Counted from the first letter of the stretch, positions 37,718 through 47,022 are shown. The stretch is DNA of 64,000 nucleotides from Streptomyces ferrugineus (GCF_015160855.1 NZ_CP063373.1:8097001-8161000), one strand, 5' to 3'. Numbers and translations: made by a program. Notes: generated from the letters alone by a model not told the origin.

Positions 37718-38743
37718 CTAGAAGACCGACTCCGCCTCGTCCATCCGGTCCTTGGGCACCGTCTTCAGCTCGGTGACCGCCTCCGCCAGCGGCACCAGCA
37801 CGATGTCCGTGCCGCGCAGCGCGGTCATCCTGCCGAACTCGCCCCGGTGCGCGGCCTCCACCGCGTGCCAGCCGAAGCGGGTGGCGAGCACCCTGTCGTA
37901 CGCGGTCGGGGTGCCGCCGCGCTGGACGTGGCCGAGAATGACCGGCTTGGCCTCCTTGCCGAGGCGGCGCTCCAGCTCGAAGGCGAGGGCGGTGCCGATG
38001 CCCTGGAAGCGCTCGTGGCCGTACTGGTCGATCTCGCCCTTGCCGTAGTCCATGGTGCCGTCGGCGGGGTGGGCGCCCTCGGCCACGCAGATCACGGCGA
38101 ACTTCTTGCCGCGCGAGAAGCGCTCCTCGACCATCTTCACGAGGTCGGCGGGGTCGAACGGGCGCTCCGGGAGGCAGATGCCGTGTGCGCCCGCCGCCAT
38201 ACCGGACTCCAGCGCGATCCAGCCCGCGTGGCGGCCCATGACCTCGACCACCATCACGCGCTGATGGGACTCCGCCGTCGTCTTCAGGCGGTCCATGGCC
38301 TCGGTGGCGACGCCGACGGCCGTGTCGAAGCCGAAGGTCCGGTCCGTCGAGGAGATGTCGTTGTCGATCGTCTTCGGCACCCCGACGACCGGCAGACCGG
38401 CGTCGGACAGCATGCGGGCCGCGGTCAGCGTGCCCTCGCCGCCGATCGGGATCAGCGCGTCGATGCCGAAGTCGCGGGCGATGTCGGGGGCGCTCTCGCA
38501 GGCCTCGCGCAACCGGTCGCGCTCCAGCCGGGACGAGCCCAGTATGGTGCCGCCGCGGGCCAGGATGCCGCTGACCGCCTCCAGGTCGAGGCTGCGGTAG
38601 TGGCCGTCCAGCAGGCCCGCGTATCCGTCCTCGAAGCCGATCACCTCGTCGCCGTAGTGGGCGACGGCCCGGTGCACGACCGACCGGATCACTGCGTTCA
38701 GGCCGGGGCAGTCGCCGCCTGCGGTGAGAACTCCGATGCGCAT
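37718..38743 (-). CDS. pfkA: 6-phosphofructokinase
   Basis: 341 residues, matching actinobacterial group III PFK. Motifs: GGDCPGLNAVIR (nucleotide loop), GGEGT, PKTIDNDI with the catalytic aspartates, MGRHAGW and HVQRGGTPTAYD. Glycine in GGEGT predicts ATP rather than pyrophosphate as donor, while lysine in PKTIDND is the residue typical of PPi enzymes; this mixed pair is known for Streptomyces ATP-PFK. It makes fructose 1,6-bisphosphate in glycolysis. It is divergent from pta-ackA and one of several PFK genes usually present in the genus. Confidence 0.94.
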   Translation of the reverse strand: MRIGVLTAGGDCPGLNAVIRSVVHRAVAHYGDEVIGFEDGYAGLLDGHYRSLDLEAVSGILARGGTILGSSRLERDRLREACESAPDIARDFGIDALIPIGGEGTLTAARMLSDAGLPVVGVPKTIDNDISSTDRTFGFDTAVGVATEAMDRLKTTAESHQRVMVVEVMGRHAGWIALESGMAAGAHGICLPERPFDPADLVKMVEERFSRGKKFAVICVAEGAHPADGTMDYGKGEIDQYGHERFQGIGTALAFELERRLGKEAKPVILGHVQRGGTPTAYDRVLATRFGWHAVEAAHRGEFGRMTALRGTDIVLVPLAEAVTELKTVPKDRMDEAESVF

Positions 38744-38943
38744 CGTGCTGTGTCTCCTGGTCGCTGTTGATACCGGTGAGCAAGTCCGATTGTTTCATGT
38801 CGCCGAGAGTGGTGTCGCAGCCGTACTGACGGGCGCCTTATCCACCGCCAAGGGTATTGTCAAGAGGGTTTCGCTCACCTCACTGGGCGATTTTGCGACC
38901 CCGCCGACGGACTGCAGAAGACGAGATGAGAGGGAGAGCACGC

Positions 38944-41034
38944 GTGACGCGCAGCGTGTACGTGACCGGCATCGACCGCGGCGACGGCCGCCAGGTCGTC
39001 GAACTGGGGGTCATGGAGCTTCTGACCCGGCAGGTCGACCGGGTGGGGGTGTTCCGGCCGCTGGTCCATCACTCGCCCGACCGCCTGTTCGAGCTGCTGC
39101 GCGCCCGCTATCGCCTCTCCCAGGACCCGGCGACGGTCTACGGCATGGACTACCACGAGGCGTCCGCCCTCCAGGCCGAGCGTGGCACGGACGAGCTGGT
39201 GTCCACCCTCGTCGACCGCTTCCACGCCGTCACCCGCGACTACGACGTCGTCCTCGTCCTCGGCACCGACTACGCCGACACCCAGCTCCCGGACGAGCTG
39301 TCGCTCAACGCCCGGCTCGCCAACGAGTTCGGCGCGTCCGTGATACCCGTCGTGGGCGGGCGCAAGCAGAACACCGAGTCGGTGCTCGCCGAGACGCGCA
39401 ACGCCTACCGGGCGTACGAGACCCTGGGCTGCGACGTGCTCGCCATGGTCACCAACCGGGTCGCCCGGGCCGACCGGGACGAGATCGCCGAGCGGCTCGA
39501 CTCACGGCTGCCGGTGCCCTGTTACGTCGTCCCGGACGAGCTCGCCCTGTCCGCGCCGACGGTCTCGCAGATCGCCCAGTCCCTGGACGCGAAGGTCCTG
39601 CTCGGCGACGACTCCGGGCTCGCGCGCGACGCGCTGGACTTCGTGTTCGGCGGCGCGATGCTGCCGAACTTCCTGAGCGCCCTGACCCCGGGCTGCCTGG
39701 TCGTCACCCCGGGCGACCGCGCCGACCTGGTCGTCGGCTCGCTGGCCGCGCACAGCGCCGGCACCCCGCCGATCGCCGGTGTGCTGCTCACCCTGGACGA
39801 GCGCCCCGGCGACGAGATCCTCACCCTCGCCGGCCGTCTCGCCCCGGGCACCCCGGTGCTGTCGGTGCCGGGCTACAGCTTCCCCACCGCCGAGCAGCTG
39901 TTCGCCCTGGAGGGGAAGTTGAACGCGGCCACCCCGCGCAAGGCGGAGACGGCGCTCGGCCTGTTCGAGCGGTACGTCGACACCGGCGAGCTGCTGAAGC
40001 GGGTCTCGGCGCCGAGCACCGACCGGGTCACGCCGATGATGTTCGAGCACAAACTGCTGGAGCAGGCCCGCTCGGACATGCGCCGCATCGTGCTGCCCGA
40101 GGGCACCGAGCCGCGCGTCCTGCACGCGGCGGAGGTGCTGCTGCGGCGCAACGTCTGCGCCCTCACGCTCCTGGGCCCCGCCGACCGGATCCGCAAGAAG
40201 GCCGCCGACCTCGGTATCGACCTGGGCGACGCCCAGCTCATCGACCCGGCGACCAGCGAGCTGCGCGACGCCTTCGCCGAGCAGTACGCCCGGTTCCGCG
40301 CCCACAAGGGGGTCACGGTGGAGCTGGCGTACGACGTCGTCTCCGACGTGAACTACTTCGGGACGCTGATGGTGCAGGAGGGGCTGGCCGACGGCATGGT
40401 GTCGGGGTCCGTGCACTCGACGGCGGCGACCATCCGCCCGGCCTTCGAGATCATCAAGACCAAGCCGGACGCCGACATCGTCTCGTCCGTCTTCTTCATG
40501 TGCCTCGCCGACCGGGTCCTGGTCTACGGCGACTGCGCGGTGAACCCGGACCCGAACGCCGAGCAGCTGGCCGACATCGCCATTCAGTCGGCGGCCACCG
40601 CCCAGGGGTTCGGCGTGGAGCCGCGCATCGCGATGCTGTCGTACTCGACGGGTACGTCCGGGACGGGCGCCGACGTCGACAAGGTGCGCGAGGCGACCGA
40701 ACTGGTGCGCGCGCGGCGGCCCGATCTGAAGATCGAGGGGCCCATCCAGTACGACGCCGCCGTCGAGCCGTCGGTGGCCGCGACCAAGCTGCCGGAGTCG
40801 GAAGTGGCGGGGCAGGCAACGGTTCTGATCTTCCCCGACCTCAATACGGGTAACAACACCTACAAGGCCGTGCAGCGCTCGGCCGGCGCGATCGCCGTCG
40901 GACCGGTGCTGCAGGGTCTGCGCAAGCCGGTCAACGACCTGTCCCGGGGCGCCCTCGTCCAGGACATCGTCACCACCGTCGCCATCACCGCCATCCAGGC
41001 CCAGTCCCCCAGCCAGAAGGTTTCCCAGCAGTGA
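38944..41034 (+). CDS. pta: Phosphate acetyltransferase
   Basis: 696 residues from the GTG at 38944 (GGGAG upstream). Long-type Pta: an N-terminal P-loop/BioD-like domain (VYVTGIDRGDGRQVV), a central DRTGG domain, and the C-terminal PTA_PTB catalytic domain (IVLPEGTEPRVLHA, VQEGLADGMVSGSVHSTAAT, GPIQYDAA). It converts acetyl-CoA and phosphate to acetyl phosphate and back. It is translationally coupled (GTGA) to ackA, the next enzyme of acetate overflow and acetate uptake. Confidence 0.95.
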   Translation: MTRSVYVTGIDRGDGRQVVELGVMELLTRQVDRVGVFRPLVHHSPDRLFELLRARYRLSQDPATVYGMDYHEASALQAERGTDELVSTLVDRFHAVTRDYDVVLVLGTDYADTQLPDELSLNARLANEFGASVIPVVGGRKQNTESVLAETRNAYRAYETLGCDVLAMVTNRVARADRDEIAERLDSRLPVPCYVVPDELALSAPTVSQIAQSLDAKVLLGDDSGLARDALDFVFGGAMLPNFLSALTPGCLVVTPGDRADLVVGSLAAHSAGTPPIAGVLLTLDERPGDEILTLAGRLAPGTPVLSVPGYSFPTAEQLFALEGKLNAATPRKAETALGLFERYVDTGELLKRVSAPSTDRVTPMMFEHKLLEQARSDMRRIVLPEGTEPRVLHAAEVLLRRNVCALTLLGPADRIRKKAADLGIDLGDAQLIDPATSELRDAFAEQYARFRAHKGVTVELAYDVVSDVNYFGTLMVQEGLADGMVSGSVHSTAATIRPAFEIIKTKPDADIVSSVFFMCLADRVLVYGDCAVNPDPNAEQLADIAIQSAATAQGFGVEPRIAMLSYSTGTSGTGADVDKVREATELVRARRPDLKIEGPIQYDAAVEPSVAATKLPESEVAGQATVLIFPDLNTGNNTYKAVQRSAGAIAVGPVLQGLRKPVNDLSRGALVQDIVTTVAITAIQAQSPSQKVSQQ

Positions 41035-42239
41035 CCGCGTCCCGCATCCTCGTCCTGAACTCCGGCTCCTCGTCGGTGAAGTACCAGCTGCTCGACATGC
41101 GCGACAGCAGCCGGCTGGCCGTGGGCCTCGTCGAGCGCATCGGCGAGGAGGGCTCGCGGCTCAGGCACACCCCGTTGGGGAACGGCGGCGAGACCCGTGA
41201 GTGGACGGGCCCGATCGCCGACCACGAGGCGGCGCTCAAGGCCGTGTCGGCGGAGCTCGCCAAGGACGGCCTCGGGCTCGACTCGCCGGAGCTGGCCGCG
41301 ATCGGCCACCGGGTGGTGCACGGCGGCAAGCACTTCACCGAGCCGACCGTCATCGACGACGCCGTGCTCGCCGAGATCGAGCGCCTGATACCGGTGGCCC
41401 CGCTGCACAACCCGGCCAACCTCACCGGCATCCGCACCGCCCAGCACCTGCGCCCCGACCTGCCCCAGGTCGCCGTCTTCGACACCGCGTTCCACACCAC
41501 GATGCCGGAGTCGGCCGCCCGCTACGCCATCGACGTGGAGACCGCCGACCGGCACCGGATCCGCCGCTACGGCTTCCACGGCACCTCGCACGCGTACGTC
41601 TCCCGGGCGACGGCGAAGCTGCTGGGCAAGGACCCTTCCGAGGTCAATGTGATCGTGCTGCACCTCGGCAACGGAGCCTCCGCGTCCGCCGTGCGGGCCG
41701 GTCGTTGCGTGGACACCTCCATGGGGCTGACGCCTTTGGAGGGGCTCGTGATGGGTACGCGCTCCGGTGACCTGGATCCCGCCGTCATCTTCCATTTGGC
41801 GCGGGTTGGGGAAATGTCCATCGCGGAAATCGACACTCTTCTCAACAAGAAGAGCGGATTGATCGGCCTGTGCGGCGACAACGACATGCGGGAGATCCGC
41901 CGACGTATCGACGAAGGTGACGAGACGGCCCAATTGGCCTTCGACATCTACATTCACCGACTGAAGAAGTACATCGGCGCCTATTACGCGGTGCTCGGCA
42001 CGGTGGACGCGATCGCGTTCACGGCCGGGGTCGGCGAGAACGCGGCGCCGGTGCGGGAGGCCGCCCTGGCCGGCCTGGAACAACTGGGCCTCGTGGTGGA
42101 CGCCGAACTGAACGCCCTGCGCGGTGACGAGCCGCGGCTGATCTCCCCCGCCGGCGCGAGGGTGGCGGTCGCCGTGGTTCCGACGGATGAAGAACTGGAG
42201 ATTGCCACACAGACCTACGCGCTGGTGGGCAACGCCTGA
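41031..42239 (+). CDS. ackA: Acetate kinase
   Basis: 402 residues, full length. ASKHA-fold kinase motifs: LNSGSSSVKYQ at the N-terminus, GHRVVHGG, FDTAFHTTMPE, GFHGTSHAYV and HLGNGASASAV. It makes ATP from acetyl phosphate and ADP or runs in reverse. Its GTG overlaps the pta stop. The downstream 86 bases lead into pyk. Confidence 0.96.
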   Translation: MTASRILVLNSGSSSVKYQLLDMRDSSRLAVGLVERIGEEGSRLRHTPLGNGGETREWTGPIADHEAALKAVSAELAKDGLGLDSPELAAIGHRVVHGGKHFTEPTVIDDAVLAEIERLIPVAPLHNPANLTGIRTAQHLRPDLPQVAVFDTAFHTTMPESAARYAIDVETADRHRIRRYGFHGTSHAYVSRATAKLLGKDPSEVNVIVLHLGNGASASAVRAGRCVDTSMGLTPLEGLVMGTRSGDLDPAVIFHLARVGEMSIAEIDTLLNKKSGLIGLCGDNDMREIRRRIDEGDETAQLAFDIYIHRLKKYIGAYYAVLGTVDAIAFTAGVGENAAPVREAALAGLEQLGLVVDAELNALRGDEPRLISPAGARVAVAVVPTDEELEIATQTYALVGNA

Positions 42240-42284
42240 GTAACACGGCTGAGCAATACGCAGCTCATTTGTATCTTCCGCCAG

Positions 42285-42298
42285 ACGGAATATTCCGT
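42285..42298. promoter_or_regulatory. Perfect palindrome upstream of pyk
   Basis: ACGGAATATTCCGT, 14 bp perfect, centred 34 bases before the pyk ATG and preceded by another TTCCG-ccaga-CGGAA inverted repeat. AT-rich for this genome. A candidate operator or promoter-overlapping site for pyruvate kinase control. Confidence 0.5.
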
Positions 42299-42325
42299 AG
42301 CGAAACAAACCGATAGGATCGTCCC

Positions 42326-43756
42326 ATGCGCCGTTCGAAAATCGTCTGTACTCTCGGCCCCGCGGTCGACTCCCACGAGCAGCTTGTCGCGCTGATCGAG
42401 GCGGGCATGAATGTGGCCCGCTTCAACTTCAGCCATGGCACGCACGAAGACCACCAGGGGCGGTACGAACGCCTCCGGGCCGCCGCCGAGGAGACCGGCC
42501 GCGCCATCGGCGTGCTCGCCGACCTCCAGGGGCCGAAGATCCGCCTGGAGACCTTCGCCGAGGGCCCGGTCGAGCTGGAGCGCGGTGACGAGTTCGTCAT
42601 CACGACCGAGGACGTCCCGGGTGACAAGCACATCTGCGGGACGACCTACAAGGGTCTGCCCGGCGACGTCGACAAGGGCGACCAGATCCTCATCAACGAC
42701 GGCAACGTCGAGCTGAAGGTCACCGAGGTCGACAGCCCCCGGGTCAAGACGATCGTGATCGAGGGCGGCGTCGTCTCCGACCACAAGGGCATCAACCTGC
42801 CCGGCGCGGCGGTGAACGTGCCGGCCCTGAGCGAGAAGGACGTGGAGGACCTCCGCTTCGCCCTCCGCATGGGCTGCGACCTGGTCGCGCTGTCCTTCGT
42901 CCGGGACGCCAACGACGTGCAGGACGTGCACAAGGTCATGGACGAGGTCGGCCGCCGCGTGCCGGTCATCGCCAAGGTGGAGAAGCCGCAGGCGGTCGCC
43001 AACATGGAGGACGTCGTGCTGGCGTTCGACGCCGTGATGGTCGCGCGTGGCGACCTGGCCGTCGAGTACCCGCTCGAGAAGGTCCCCATGGTGCAGAAGC
43101 GGCTCATCGAGCTGTGCCGCCGCAACGCCAAGCCGGTGATCGTGGCGACCCAGATGATGGAGTCGATGATCACCAACTCCCGCCCGACCCGCGCCGAGGC
43201 CTCCGACGTGGCCAACGCCATCCTGGACGGCGCGGACGCGGTCATGCTGTCGGCGGAGTCCAGCGTGGGCGCGTACCCGATCGAGACGGTCAGGACGATG
43301 TCGAAGATCGTCGCCGCCGCCGAGCAGGAACTCCTGGCGAAGGGCCTGCAGCCCCTCGTCCCCGGCAAGAAGCCGCGCACCCAGGGTGGTTCGGTCGCCC
43401 GCGCCGCCTGCGAGATCGCCGACTTCCTCGGCGGCAAGGGCCTGGTCGCCTTCACCCAGTCCGGCGACACCGCCCGCCGCCTGTGCCGCTATCGCGCCGC
43501 CCAGCCGATCGTCGCGTTCACCACGGACGAGTCCACCCGCAACCAGATGACCCTCAGCTGGGGCGTCGAGCCGCACGTGGTCCCGTTCGTCAACAGCACC
43601 GACGAGATGGTCGACCTGGTGGACCAGGAGATCGTCAAGCTGGGGCTGTTCAACGAGGGCGACATCGTGGTGATCACGGCGGGGTCGCCGCCTGGGGTGC
43701 CGGGGACGACGAACATGGTGCGGGTGCACCATCTTGGGGGCGGGGCGCGGGACTGA
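42326..43756 (+). CDS. pyk: Pyruvate kinase
   Basis: 476 residues, full length. Motifs RRSKIVCTLGPA, ARFNFSHG, DLQGPKIRLE, IAKVEKPQAVANME, MVARGDLAVE and VIVATQMMESMI hold the metal, phosphoenolpyruvate and potassium sites. It makes pyruvate and ATP, the last step of glycolysis. With pfkA, pta and ackA it forms a carbon-flux block. It is followed by a strong terminator. The genus commonly has two pyk genes; which one this is cannot be told without comparison. Confidence 0.96.
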   Translation: MRRSKIVCTLGPAVDSHEQLVALIEAGMNVARFNFSHGTHEDHQGRYERLRAAAEETGRAIGVLADLQGPKIRLETFAEGPVELERGDEFVITTEDVPGDKHICGTTYKGLPGDVDKGDQILINDGNVELKVTEVDSPRVKTIVIEGGVVSDHKGINLPGAAVNVPALSEKDVEDLRFALRMGCDLVALSFVRDANDVQDVHKVMDEVGRRVPVIAKVEKPQAVANMEDVVLAFDAVMVARGDLAVEYPLEKVPMVQKRLIELCRRNAKPVIVATQMMESMITNSRPTRAEASDVANAILDGADAVMLSAESSVGAYPIETVRTMSKIVAAAEQELLAKGLQPLVPGKKPRTQGGSVARAACEIADFLGGKGLVAFTQSGDTARRLCRYRAAQPIVAFTTDESTRNQMTLSWGVEPHVVPFVNSTDEMVDLVDQEIVKLGLFNEGDIVVITAGSPPGVPGTTNMVRVHHLGGGARD

Positions 43757-43784
43757 CCGCCCAAAGGCTCTTGTACGGCACTGA

Positions 43785-43818
43785 GGGTGCCCCCTGCCTT
43801 GTTCAGCAGGGGGCACCC
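43785..43818 (+). terminator. Terminator after pyk
   Basis: Perfect 13-bp stem GGGTGCCCCCTGC/GCAGGGGGCACCC with an eight-base loop, then TTTC. Confidence 0.85.
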
Positions 43819-43838
43819 TTTCGGCTACTACGACAGAG

Positions 43839-43877
43839 CTGTGGCCCGGACCTCGTGTGTGGAGGGCCGGGCCACAG
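43839..43877 (-). terminator. Terminator for the DUF6230 operon
   Basis: An 11-bp inverted repeat CTGTGGCCCGG/CCGGGCCACAG, 33 bases past the stop of the acidic protein gene on the minus strand. Confidence 0.7.
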
Positions 43878-43909
43878 CCGGGTGCGGCTCCCGAACGGGC
43901 TTTGAGGGC

Positions 43910-45298
43910 TCAGTCGGTGGTGTATTGGTGCAGTCCGGGCACGGTCAGCGTTCCGCCGAACTGGCCGGCCTGGGTGACCTTCACGTTGGTGAAGTAGATC
44001 CAGGGGATGTTCAGCGGCGGCGGGTGCTCCGGGTCGAACGTGATCGGGATCAGACCGAGCAGGTTGCCCGAAATGCTCTCGGTGTACATCACCGTCTTGC
44101 CGCCGGTGATCGTCGACGTCGAGCCCTTGGCCGCCTGCACATGGTAGGTCTTGCCGGCCTGCTTGTCCTTGACGATCTGGTGCAGGTCGCCGATGTCCGT
44201 GCCGTCGGATATGACGTACTTCAGGACCTTCTTCTTGGTGCCGTTGGCGGTCTTCACCTCGACGATGCCCTGGTAGTCCGCGCCCTTGAGGGTCAGCGAG
44301 CTGGCCTCCAGGTACCAGGGGTCGTCCGCCACGAACTGCTTGTTGTCGACGCCGCCCTCGTCGTCGGTGGCGGCCGGGCACGCGTCCGGGTCCACGGTGG
44401 GGCTCGCGGACGGGCTGGGCGAGGCGGTGGCCTTGTCCGCGGCGTCCTCGGCCGCCTTCTCGGCGGTCTCGGTGGTGTCCTCGGCCGCCTTGGACGCCGT
44501 GTCGGTCGTGTCCTTGACGGTGTCCTTCACCGTGTCGGTCGTGTCCTCGACGGTGTCCTTGACCGAGTCGGTGACCTTGTCGGTGGTCTCCCTGACGGTG
44601 TCGGACGTGTCCTTGGCCGACGCGTCGGACGACGCGTCCTCGCTCGTGCTCGGTGACGCGGACGGCGTCGGGCTCGCGGTGTCCGAAGAGCCGGCACCAC
44701 CCGTGAAGATGCCGCTGATCGCGTCGCCTATCTCCTCCAGCAGGTTGCCCCCGCTCTCGGACGGCGAAGGGCTCGGCGTGGCGGCGTCGTCGCCGGCCTT
44801 GTCCTCGCCCGACTCGCTCTCGGACGGGGACGGCGTGGGCTCGGCCTCGTCGTCGGAACCTGAATCCGACGCAGCGGCCTCGCCCGAGCCGGAGGAACCC
44901 GAGGAGTCGGAGGAGTCCGCGGAGTCCTGGTCACCGGCCGACGCCGACGGGGTCGGCTTCGCCTCGTCGTCCTTGTCGCTGTCGGCGCTCGCCGACGGCG
45001 AGGGAGAGGACGCCTCGTCCTCGGAGTCCTCCAGGGCCGCGACACACTCCTTGTACTCGTCCGCCGTCAGGCTGTTCGCCGTCGGCTTGGAGGAGCTGTC
45101 GCTGTCGGCGATGGCAAGGCTCGCCGTGAACCCCATGCCCATGAGGACCGCCGTGGGCATCGCGGCCATGGCTATCGCCTTGCCGGCAGGCATGTGGAAC
45201 CTGGTGAACAGCGGCTTCTTGGGTGCCGCGTGGCGCGGCCCGGTTCTCACACGGGACGCTTCCACATCAGCCCCGTGGGTCACCTCGTCAGCCGGCAC
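43910..45298 (-). CDS. Acidic low-complexity exported or membrane-anchored protein
   Basis: 462 residues from a GTG at 45298 (GGGAGG upstream), overlapping the DUF6114 stop by 11 bases. After a hydrophilic N-terminus there is one hydrophobic helix (IAMAAMPTAVLMGMGFTASLAIA). Then comes about 200 residues of Ser/Pro/Asp/Glu-rich linker (SPSPSAS, PTPSPSES). Inside it lies a heptad/11-mer-like Thr/Asp/Lys/Val repeat (TDKVTDSVKDTVEDTTDTVK), which should form an amphipathic helix. The C-terminal part, about 140 residues (from PWYLEASSLTLKGADYQG), is beta-rich and ordered. The design suggests a surface protein with a flexible stalk. No enzyme motif is seen; it is always next to DUF6114 and DUF6230 as far as I recall. 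Confidence 0.75.
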   Translation of the reverse strand: MPADEVTHGADVEASRVRTGPRHAAPKKPLFTRFHMPAGKAIAMAAMPTAVLMGMGFTASLAIADSDSSSKPTANSLTADEYKECVAALEDSEDEASSPSPSASADSDKDDEAKPTPSASAGDQDSADSSDSSGSSGSGEAAASDSGSDDEAEPTPSPSESESGEDKAGDDAATPSPSPSESGGNLLEEIGDAISGIFTGGAGSSDTASPTPSASPSTSEDASSDASAKDTSDTVRETTDKVTDSVKDTVEDTTDTVKDTVKDTTDTASKAAEDTTETAEKAAEDAADKATASPSPSASPTVDPDACPAATDDEGGVDNKQFVADDPWYLEASSLTLKGADYQGIVEVKTANGTKKKVLKYVISDGTDIGDLHQIVKDKQAGKTYHVQAAKGSTSTITGGKTVMYTESISGNLLGLIPITFDPEHPPPLNIPWIYFTNVKVTQAGQFGGTLTVPGLHQYTTD

Positions 45299-45851
45299 TG
45301 TGCCTCCCGTTCGCCCCGTTCGCCGGGCTCGTTCCTGACAGATCGTTCGGCCCGCTCATCCCGTCCCCCACGGGCTTGAGGATCGTCGTGTCCGGGTCCG
45401 CGGCCTGAGGCGCGTCGTCCGTTGCCGGGGTGCCGCCCGCGGCGGGCTCCGCCTCGGGCTCGCCCGGCGCCCACGCCACGGCCATCGCGCCGCCCACGAG
45501 GGCGAACAGGAAACCGACGATGAAGCCGCCGAAGTTGGACACCGGGATGGACACCAGGCCCAGCAGAATCGCCGCGACACCCGCGAAGGTCCGGATGTGC
45601 TTCTGGAACCAGAGGCTGATGCCCAGCACGACGAGCAGCACACCGATGATCAGGGAGCCGGCCCCCGCGGTGGTGGACATCGCCAGGGTCAGGTGGCCGA
45701 TCGTGATGTTCGCGTACGGGAAGTACATGATCGGAAAGCCGCCGATCATGATGAACAGGCCGGCCCAGAACGGCCTGGTGCCCCGCCAGGCGCGGAACTG
45801 CAGCCTCCGGCGGGTGACAAGGCCGGGCGCGGCAGAGGTCTCGGCGCTCAT
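45288..45851 (-). CDS. DUF6114 membrane protein
   Basis: 187 residues with about four membrane helices (FWAGLFIMIGGFPIMYF; LIIGVLLVVLGISLWF; FAGVAAILLGLVSIPVSNFGGFIVGFLFALVGG). The N-terminal FRAWRGTRPFWAG motif and the following pattern fit the DUF6114 family. The C-terminus is cytoplasmic and disordered. The family has no known function. It lies between DUF6230 and the acidic exported protein, suggesting the three act together at the cell surface. Confidence 0.8.
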   Translation of the reverse strand: MSAETSAAPGLVTRRRLQFRAWRGTRPFWAGLFIMIGGFPIMYFPYANITIGHLTLAMSTTAGAGSLIIGVLLVVLGISLWFQKHIRTFAGVAAILLGLVSIPVSNFGGFIVGFLFALVGGAMAVAWAPGEPEAEPAAGGTPATDDAPQAADPDTTILKPVGDGMSGPNDLSGTSPANGANGRHSAG

Positions 45852-45941
45852 GGAAAACAGCTCCCTGGTGCGGCGTTGCTGTAGTGAGGGTGGTACTGCG
45901 ATGGAGATGTGGGGGGTGGGTGAAGAGCCGGATGGATGGCG

Positions 45942-45976
45942 GACGGGCGGGGGCGCCGTCGGCTCCCCCGCCCGTC
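45942..45976 (-). terminator. Hairpin between DUF6230 and DUF6114 genes
   Basis: Perfect 12-bp stem (GACGGGCGGGGG and complement), ten bases past the DUF6230 stop. It may let the DUF6230 gene be expressed much more than the two genes after it. Confidence 0.65.
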
Positions 45977-45985
45977 ACGGAGTGC

Positions 45986-46645
45986 TCAGTAGCACTCGAT
46001 GCCGGGGCCCTTGCCCTTGTGCAGCGACATGTGCAGACCGCTCAGCTTGAAGGTTCCGGCGGTGGTCGCCCACGCCGTCTGCTCCACGCCGGTCAGCTTG
46101 ACCGACCCTGCCTCCTGGCCGAAGCCATTCGGGTTGGCCTGCTCCTTGCCACCCTTCATGCCGGGGCCGGGGCCGCCCTTCATGGACCCGGCCGCGACAC
46201 CGATGTTGATGTCCTTGAACTCTGCGTCCGCGTCGAGTTCCTCGACGTCGATGTACAGGTTCTTGGCGTGGACCTGCTTGGCCTTGTCGCTGCTGTCACC
46301 GGCCGTCAGCTTCAGGGTGATGTCCCCGACGAACGGCACGTTCGGAGTGACGACGGACTGGCACATCTTCTCGATGCGCGCCGACTTGAACGCCGAGACC
46401 GCCACCGCGTGAGCGGTCTTCTCGCCGGAGAGGGTGGTCCCCGGGTCGACGGCCCCGTACTGGGAGAAGCCCGTTCCGTTGAGCTCCTTGGCCGTGACCT
46501 TGAACGACTGCCCCGACACACTGAACGACGCGGCAAGAGCGCCCTGCGCGAGGGCGACACCTATCGCAGCCGTGGCGGCCACGCTGGGCACCATGACCAC
46601 AGCGAACCGCTTCCATCTGGTCCCGCCACGCACCTGGGACTCCAT
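45986..46645 (-). CDS. DUF6230 secreted protein
   Basis: 219 residues from the ATG at 46645, four bases after AAGGAGG. A hydrophobic N-terminal segment (FAVVMVPSVAATAAIGVALAQGALA) is a signal or anchor; the rest is a beta-rich domain with two cysteines (KMCQSV, the last one in GIECY). The start MESQVRGGTRWKRFAV is typical of the DUF6230 family. Some members are annotated as cholesterol esterases because of a Streptomyces lavendulae protein (recollection), yet I see no GxSxG or other hydrolase motif. It is the first gene of a three-gene operon. It probably binds lipid or cell-wall material outside the membrane, which is inference only. Confidence 0.8.
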   Translation of the reverse strand: MESQVRGGTRWKRFAVVMVPSVAATAAIGVALAQGALAASFSVSGQSFKVTAKELNGTGFSQYGAVDPGTTLSGEKTAHAVAVSAFKSARIEKMCQSVVTPNVPFVGDITLKLTAGDSSDKAKQVHAKNLYIDVEELDADAEFKDINIGVAAGSMKGGPGPGMKGGKEQANPNGFGQEAGSVKLTGVEQTAWATTAGTFKLSGLHMSLHKGKGPGIECY

Positions 46646-47022
46646 ATTTCCTCCTTCTCGGACGTACATCACTGCCCCGGCCCAGCGCCCAAAGGCCGCT
46701 CAACCAGGCAGGGATGGGAGAAGTGCTACGTCCTCGGGAAGGAGAGCGCCCGTACTCGAAAGGCGCGAACCCGCGCCCGAAACACCGGCGATCACCCCCG
46801 AGCGACAACCACTGGTCGCGCCTGACACGCATCACGCACAACCTTGCCGGACAGGCTTCGCCGGGTGGGCGAAGACCCCCCTGTCCAAGAGCCGGCGCCA
46901 CTGCCGCCGACTCTGCTCGGTGGGGACCCAGGAACTCCCGCGACCCAACCGGCTGTCGGGGTACGGGAAAGGACCGAGCGTGGCCGATCGTGGTGCATTC
47001 TCGCCGCCCGCACAAGGGGCTT

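Noticed and set aside
45986..46645. Annotation of the DUF6230 protein as cholesterol esterase.
   Set aside because: The name rests on remembered annotations; no GxSxG motif, catalytic triad or hydrolase fold signature is visible.
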